From contig JAHRVZ010000128.1 of assembly GCA_019090405.1 (NCBI GenBank), positions 1-9,970 of the forward strand: a stretch of DNA of 9,970 bases, read 5' to 3'. The notes beneath the pieces were generated by a model. That model ran no database searches. It was not told the origin of the DNA and was given only the letters and a program-made list of their open reading frames with translations. This DNA is from Paracoccaceae bacterium. Lineage in GTDB: Bacteria; Pseudomonadota; Alphaproteobacteria; Rhodobacterales; Rhodobacteraceae. The position numbers and the translations under genes were made by a program. This document shows, in pieces, positions 6,459 through 9,970 of this stretch. Positions within the stretch are counted from its first letter, which is position 1. Every line of letters begins with the position of its first letter.

Positions 6459-6967
6459 TATTCGGCCTCCTCAAGTGGTGCCAAACCAAGCAATATTTCT
6501 TTACCGCCAAAGCTGTCTCCAGTGGCATAATTCACCTCGGAAATAACCCCGTCTCGCGGCGCGGAAAGGGTGGTTTCCAGTTTCATGCTTTCGATCACCA
6601 TTAACGCCTGACCCTCGGTCACAGAGTCACCCGCTGCTACAGAAACCGACACCACGACACCCGGCATCGGAGCGACCATCTGATCCTGCGCGGCACCGCC
6701 TCCGGTCTCGCCCAGTGTTTGTGACGGATCGGTGCGCCCGATTTCATAGGCGCGTCCATTGAGGTGCACGAATGTAGCGTCTTCGCCTACGGCAATACGC
6801 AGCGCGACAGAGGTTCCGTCCATAACCAACGTATAGGCACCTTTGCCGGTTGCCGGATCAAGGGTGCAGGGGATTTCACGTTCGCCAAGATGCAGAACAT
6901 GGGTTTGTCCGGTCGAGGCCAGCCAGATCGGGGTTTCTTCCCCGTTGATTTCCAGAATACGGCGCAT
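6458..6967 (-). CDS. Biotin carboxyl carrier protein with N-terminal BT-like domain
   Basis: A 169-aa protein carrying the mobile biotin that shuttles CO2 from the biotin carboxylase to the carboxyltransferases. Residues 96-165 form the biotinyl domain: VAPMPGVVVSVSV, AAGDSVTEGQ, then the biotinylation site VIESMKLET with Lys129, and a second hairpin GVISEVNYATGDSF. MKL replaces the commoner MKM, a known variant. Residues 1-80 (RILEINGEETPIWLAS ... GRAYEIGRTD) are beta-rich and match the place and size of the BT domain that links carboxylase and carrier regions in fused MCC/PCC alpha subunits, followed by a Gly-rich linker (about 86-94). The start overlaps the biotin carboxylase stop in TGATG, with GGAG 6 nt upstream lying in that gene's last codons. 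It likely serves both downstream carboxyltransferases. Confidence 0.92.
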   Translation of the reverse strand: MRRILEINGEETPIWLASTGQTHVLHLGEREIPCTLDPATGKGAYTLVMDGTSVALRIAVGEDATFVHLNGRAYEIGRTDPSQTLGETGGGAAQDQMVAPMPGVVVSVSVAAGDSVTEGQALMVIESMKLETTLSAPRDGVISEVNYATGDSFGGKEILLGLAPLEEAE

Positions 6968-8439
6968 CAGTTTCTCCAGCCTCCCATCATACGGTAAATT
7001 TCAGGCACATTTTCAACGGTGCGCACAAGGCGTGCATCAGACAGCGCCGTGGCGGCCATCAGGATGTCCATATCACCCGCGTCCGGGTCTTGTTTCAGTG
7101 CCTCGGCTTCGTCTGCCAGAAAACCTGTCGACACATCACCCGACTGGAATTTCGGATGTGCAAGGATCGCGTCAAGATAGCCAAGGTTGGTGGTGACACC
7201 CAGAATGACATAATCCTGCGCGGCGCGACGGGCGCGCGCGATGGCTTCGGGGCGGTTGCGACCATGCACGATCAGCTTGGACAACATCGGGTCAAAATCG
7301 GTGGTGACGCTGCCACCATCCAGAATACCACTGTCCACCCGCACGCCGGGACCGGCGGGTTCATCCATCAACAGGATATCACCGATGGCGGGGCGGAAAT
7401 CGGCATCCGCATCTTCGGCGCAAATGCGCAGTTCGATCGAATGCCCGGTCTGGCCAATATCAGCCTGCTGCAATCCCAGCTTTTCGCCCGCAGCAATGCG
7501 CAATTGTTCGCCAACCAAATCAAATCCGGTGACCATTTCGGTGACAGGATGTTCAACCTGAAGCCGTGTGTTCATCTCAAGGAAATAGAACCGGCCATCG
7601 GGGGCATAGATAAATTCAACTGTGCCCGCGCCGCGATAGTTCACGGCCCGCGCGATGCCAGCAGCGGATTCACAAATTTCGTCACGCTGCTCAGGTGTCA
7701 GAGCAGGAGATGGCGTTTCCTCAAGTATCTTTTGGAACCGGCGCTGGATTGAACATTCACGTTCCCAGAAATGCACCACATTGCCCTGCCCGTCGCCCAT
7801 AACCTGAACCTCGATATGGCGCGGGTTTTCGATATAGCTTTCGACAAACAGCCGCCCGTCGCCAAAATAACGTTCGCCTTCACGGCGAGCCGTTTCGATT
7901 TCGACTTCTAGCTGGGCGTCCTCACGCACAATGCGCATACCTTTACCGCCCCCCCCAGCCGAGGGTTTGATCAACAGCGGATAGCCCACAGCGCGGGCGC
8001 GTTCCACAAAATCGGCCGGATTATCATCCTCGATCGCCGAGGGGGCCACCGGAAAGCCGCGTTCCTCGACGTAATTACGGGCGCGCACCTTGTCGCCCAT
8101 CAGGTCTATGACCTCTTCTGTGGGACCAACAAATATGATCCCGGCGGCGTCTAGTGCTTTGACGAAAGCTGCGTTCTCGGCCAGAAACCCGTAACCGGGA
8201 TGCACGGCGTCGGCCCCGATACTCTGCGCGACTTTGGTAATCTGGTCGATGTCCAGATAGGCCGCAACCGGGGTTGCCCCGTCGATGGTCACGACTTCGT
8301 CGGCAATCGCATGTGCCGGTGTGTCTACCTCGGCGGGATGACGCAGCACGGCGGTTTTGATGCCGATGGCGCGGGCGGTACGCAACACACGCGCAGCGAT
8401 TTCGCCGCGGTTGGCCACGAGAAGTTTGGTGATGCTCAT
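6967..8439 (-). CDS. Biotin carboxylase subunit of an acyl-CoA carboxylase
   Basis: A 490-aa ATP-grasp enzyme that carboxylates biotin on the carrier protein using ATP and bicarbonate. It starts KLLVANRGEIA and has VHPGYGFLAENA, MGDK (Lys117), the glycine-rich loop LIKPSAGGGGKGM (Lys158), His208, ECSIQRRFQK (Lys237) and EMNTRLQVEH (Glu288, Asn290, Arg292, Glu296). These positions coincide with the catalytic residues of E. coli AccC, so it should be active. The C-terminal segment DPMLSKLIVHG ... GVTTNLGYL is more like MCC/PCC alpha than AccC. It ends in GGWRN, where fused alpha subunits pass into the BT domain, so it seems to be the front part of a split alpha subunit. The segment VLRHPAEVDTPAH (31-43) departs from the usual Y-x-x-AD pattern. 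No strong Shine-Dalgarno precedes ATG 8439, which lies 83 bp after the binding-protein gene across a hairpin. Confidence 0.94.
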   Translation of the reverse strand: MSITKLLVANRGEIAARVLRTARAIGIKTAVLRHPAEVDTPAHAIADEVVTIDGATPVAAYLDIDQITKVAQSIGADAVHPGYGFLAENAAFVKALDAAGIIFVGPTEEVIDLMGDKVRARNYVEERGFPVAPSAIEDDNPADFVERARAVGYPLLIKPSAGGGGKGMRIVREDAQLEVEIETARREGERYFGDGRLFVESYIENPRHIEVQVMGDGQGNVVHFWERECSIQRRFQKILEETPSPALTPEQRDEICESAAGIARAVNYRGAGTVEFIYAPDGRFYFLEMNTRLQVEHPVTEMVTGFDLVGEQLRIAAGEKLGLQQADIGQTGHSIELRICAEDADADFRPAIGDILLMDEPAGPGVRVDSGILDGGSVTTDFDPMLSKLIVHGRNRPEAIARARRAAQDYVILGVTTNLGYLDAILAHPKFQSGDVSTGFLADEAEALKQDPDAGDMDILMAATALSDARLVRTVENVPEIYRMMGGWRN

Positions 8440-8465
8440 ATCTGGGGTTCTTTCTGTTTACCTAT

Positions 8466-8500
8466 GTCGCCCCCCATCCCTTGCTGGGACGGGGGGCGGC
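8466..8500 (-). promoter_or_regulatory. Strong intergenic hairpin between binding-protein and biotin carboxylase genes
   Basis: A stem of CGCCCCCC pairing with GGGGGGCG, then one A-C mismatch, then TCCC pairing with GGGA around a TTGCT loop: about 12 Watson-Crick pairs, mostly G-C. It begins some 22 bp past the stop of the binding-protein gene. On the transcribed (minus) strand it is followed by ACATAGG rather than a U-run, so it resembles an mRNA-stabilising or processing hairpin, or a partial attenuator, more than a full terminator. Such hairpins are known to give binding proteins higher mRNA levels than genes downstream. Confidence 0.65.
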
Positions 8501-8522
8501 GTTGTCATTTCATGTCAGCTGA

Positions 8523-9713
8523 TTATTCGACTTCCATACGCTCGGACACGATGGAAAAGCTTTTGTCGGCGGCGTTGGATTGCAGAACGATCACGGCCGT
8601 AGGCGCGTGACGCACGCCTTCGCCATAGGTGACCGGACCCAGCAGGCCACCAGTTTCGAACCCGTCAAGACTTTGCAGGTTGGCAATCACACATTCCCGC
8701 GTGAGATCAGCGCCACATTCGGCCATTGCGTGTTCAAAAATCAGCGCCCCGGCATAGCCTGCCAGCGAATACCGGTTCAGCGACTTCACCTCGCCCTCGC
8801 TGAGGTATGTGCTGGCCAGCTCCATGAAGTTTGCCACGCCCGGAACTTCAAGCGAAGTAAGTGCGGGCACATAATCTGCCGCATAATAGCCATCGCCAGC
8901 ACTTCCTGCCAATGCCTGTACCGGAGTCAAATGCGAGGCATGGGTGCCAAGAAACGCGATTTCCATGCGGTTTTTGGCGGCTTCTTTCAGCAGGATGGCA
9001 TGTTCAGCCACGACACCTCCGGAAATCAGCACAGTTACACCAGCCGCCCGCGCCCGCAGCATTTCGGCTGAAAAGTCTTTTTGGCCGCGCTTGAATTCCA
9101 GTTCCAGCACATTGTTCAGCCCGTATTTTTCGACCGCTTTAAGGTAGCCACAACGCACGTCATCACCGTATTCGTCATCCTGAAATGCCAGCGCGAACTT
9201 GCCGTCTTTCAATCCCTTTTCTTCAACCAGATACCCGATTCCGGTGGACACTTCCTGGCAATAGGTCGGGCCGACCACAAACAGCGAATTCAGCGGTGGA
9301 TTAAAGTGGTGCGAGTTCACCGCCATGTTGTTAAGCGTCGGGATGCCAAGTTCGTCAATCAGCGGCATCATGGCCGCCAGCTGTGCGCTGCCGGATGTGC
9401 CGATCAGCCCAAAGATGTCATTGACATCAATCATCTTCTTGAGCCCCTGAAGAGCGCGCGCAGGAACATACCCGTCATCTTCGAACACAATTTCGATCTT
9501 GCGACCATTGATGCCGCCACGGGCATTCACATCTTCTTGCCAGACCTTCAAAGCCAGCGAATGTGCCTTACCCAACAGGCTGGGCGGGCCGGTCAACGGG
9601 TCCACAGCACCCAGCACGATCTTGTCGTCGCTGACGCCGTGTTCGGCCATGGCACCAGTGGCCCCGACGGCCAGAAGTGCCGCAGACAGCGTCCCTTTTA
9701 GAATCCAGTTCAT
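8523..9713 (-). CDS. Periplasmic substrate-binding protein of a branched-chain-amino-acid-type ABC transporter (LivK-like)
   Basis: A 396-aa type I periplasmic binding protein (Peripla_BP_6/LivK group) that should deliver ligand to the LivHM-type permease. Residues 1-23 form a Sec signal peptide: Lys6, a hydrophobic core LSAALLAVGATG, and AMA before the cut at Glu24. The mature protein opens KIVLGAVDPLTGPPSLLGKA, the usual first strand and ligand loop, followed by ARGGINGRKIEIVFEDD, FGLIGTSGSAQ and TLNNMAVNSHHF. Four cysteines are present (152, 178, 323, 331); Cys323 and Cys331 could form a disulfide as in LivK-type proteins. ATG 9713 has GGGAGGA about 6 nt upstream. The permease gene ends 47 bp before it, and carboxylase genes follow. 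LivK relatives bind many amides, acids and amino acids, so the ligand cannot be read off; the operon suggests a compound later turned into an acyl-CoA. Confidence 0.92.
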   Translation of the reverse strand: MNWILKGTLSAALLAVGATGAMAEHGVSDDKIVLGAVDPLTGPPSLLGKAHSLALKVWQEDVNARGGINGRKIEIVFEDDGYVPARALQGLKKMIDVNDIFGLIGTSGSAQLAAMMPLIDELGIPTLNNMAVNSHHFNPPLNSLFVVGPTYCQEVSTGIGYLVEEKGLKDGKFALAFQDDEYGDDVRCGYLKAVEKYGLNNVLELEFKRGQKDFSAEMLRARAAGVTVLISGGVVAEHAILLKEAAKNRMEIAFLGTHASHLTPVQALAGSAGDGYYAADYVPALTSLEVPGVANFMELASTYLSEGEVKSLNRYSLAGYAGALIFEHAMAECGADLTRECVIANLQSLDGFETGGLLGPVTYGEGVRHAPTAVIVLQSNAADKSFSIVSERMEVE

Positions 9714-9733
9714 TATAGTTCCTCCCTTATTTT

Positions 9734-9755
9734 CCGGTCCGTTTCGCCGGACCGG
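9734..9755 (-). promoter_or_regulatory. Perfect 8-bp hairpin between permease and binding-protein genes
   Basis: CCGGTCCG and CGGACCGG form a perfect 8-bp stem around a 6-nt loop, a few bases past the permease stop and just ahead of the binding protein's ribosome-binding site. On the transcribed strand it is followed by AAAATAAGGGAGG, with no U-run, so it is unlikely to stop transcription. At the 5' end of the binding-protein message it could mark a processing point or protect the transcript. Confidence 0.55.
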
Positions 9756-9760
9756 TTACA

Positions 9761-9970
9761 TCAGTATCTAAACGGCCAATTGACCCAGCGGTTCTTGAAT
9801 TCACGATAGATTCCCATCAGTCCCTCTGGTTCGAACCTCAGGAACAAAACGATGGTCAGGCCATAAATGAACCCTTTCAGCTCTAGTGCTGACATCGACC
9901 CCATCGGTCCGCCCATCGAGCTGAACACAAGGTTCAGAATCTCGGCCAGCCCCAGCACAAAGAACACGCC
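9761..9970 (-). CDS. LivM-like branched-chain-amino-acid-type ABC permease, C-terminal part (cut by window edge)
   Basis: The last 69 residues of an inner-membrane permease; the gene continues past the right edge. The sequence FFVLGLAEILNLVFSSMGGPMGSM followed by ELKGFIYGLTIVLFLRFEPEGLMGIYREF matches the end of LivM-type permeases: the final membrane helix (GFIYGLTIVLFL), then the conserved FEPEGLxG and a short basic tail. The true start is outside the window, so the GTG near 9967 is an internal Val codon. It sits 47 bp upstream of the binding-protein gene in the same direction, so both belong to one transporter. The partner permease and ATPases are presumably farther upstream in the operon, outside the window. 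Confidence 0.85.
   Translation of the reverse strand, partial: GVFFVLGLAEILNLVFSSMGGPMGSMSALELKGFIYGLTIVLFLRFEPEGLMGIYREFKNRWVNWPFRY

Noticed and set aside
7090..7752. 220-codon plus-strand frame opposite the biotin carboxylase gene
   Set aside because: A mirror of a strongly conserved gene in GC-rich DNA; no recognisable domain. The same holds for the 206-codon frame at 9081-9701.
3253..8439. Naming the cluster methylcrotonyl-CoA carboxylase of leucine breakdown
   Set aside because: The family is close, but the alpha subunit is split, there are two beta subunits, and none of the leucine-pathway partner genes is in the window.
8466..8500. Calling the hairpin an intrinsic terminator
   Set aside because: No U-run follows on the transcribed strand and the downstream genes have no other obvious promoter.

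Overview
The window (about 10 kb, moderately high GC) looks like chromosomal DNA of an alphaproteobacterium, most likely Rhodobacterales/Roseobacter-like. The reasons are the divergent metR-metF pair with an N-terminus MHIEFRHL on MetR, a GC-rich element running into T-rich sequence between convergent genes that I remember as common in that order, and a branched-chain-amino-acid-type ABC transporter joined to acyl-CoA metabolism. No rRNA, tRNA, CRISPR array, transposase or phage gene was seen.

Left part (1-1861): the 5' end of metR (minus strand, cut by the window edge, TTG start) faces metF (plus strand) across 90 bp. That gap holds a perfect MetR-type box, TGAA-N5-TTCA. metF is followed after 55 bp by a PaaI-type hotdog thioesterase gene. 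A short T-rich terminator-like element separates this from the next, convergent gene.

Middle (1862-3252): a stand-alone DUF2235 alpha/beta hydrolase on the minus strand, then about 350 bp with no convincing gene but with short repeats, probably the hydrolase leader plus the 3' end of the carboxylase operon.

Right part (3253-9970): one compact minus-strand operon. In transcription order it holds the C-terminus of a LivM-like permease, a periplasmic LivK-like binding protein, biotin carboxylase (490 aa), a BT-plus-biotin-carrier protein (169 aa), and two paralogous carboxyltransferases in tandem (531 and 535 aa). The four carboxylase genes overlap by 1 nt or are 2 nt apart, so they are surely co-expressed. 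The binding-protein gene is bracketed by two G+C-rich hairpins without U-tracts, which suggests a processed, stabilised transcript segment.

The carboxylase resembles the methylcrotonyl-/propionyl-CoA carboxylase family, but the alpha subunit is split in two at the start of the BT domain and there are two different beta-type subunits. With a transporter in the same operon, my inference is a dedicated uptake-and-carboxylation route for an organic acid or amino-acid-like substrate. The substrate cannot be named from the sequence. This is the most unusual part of the window.
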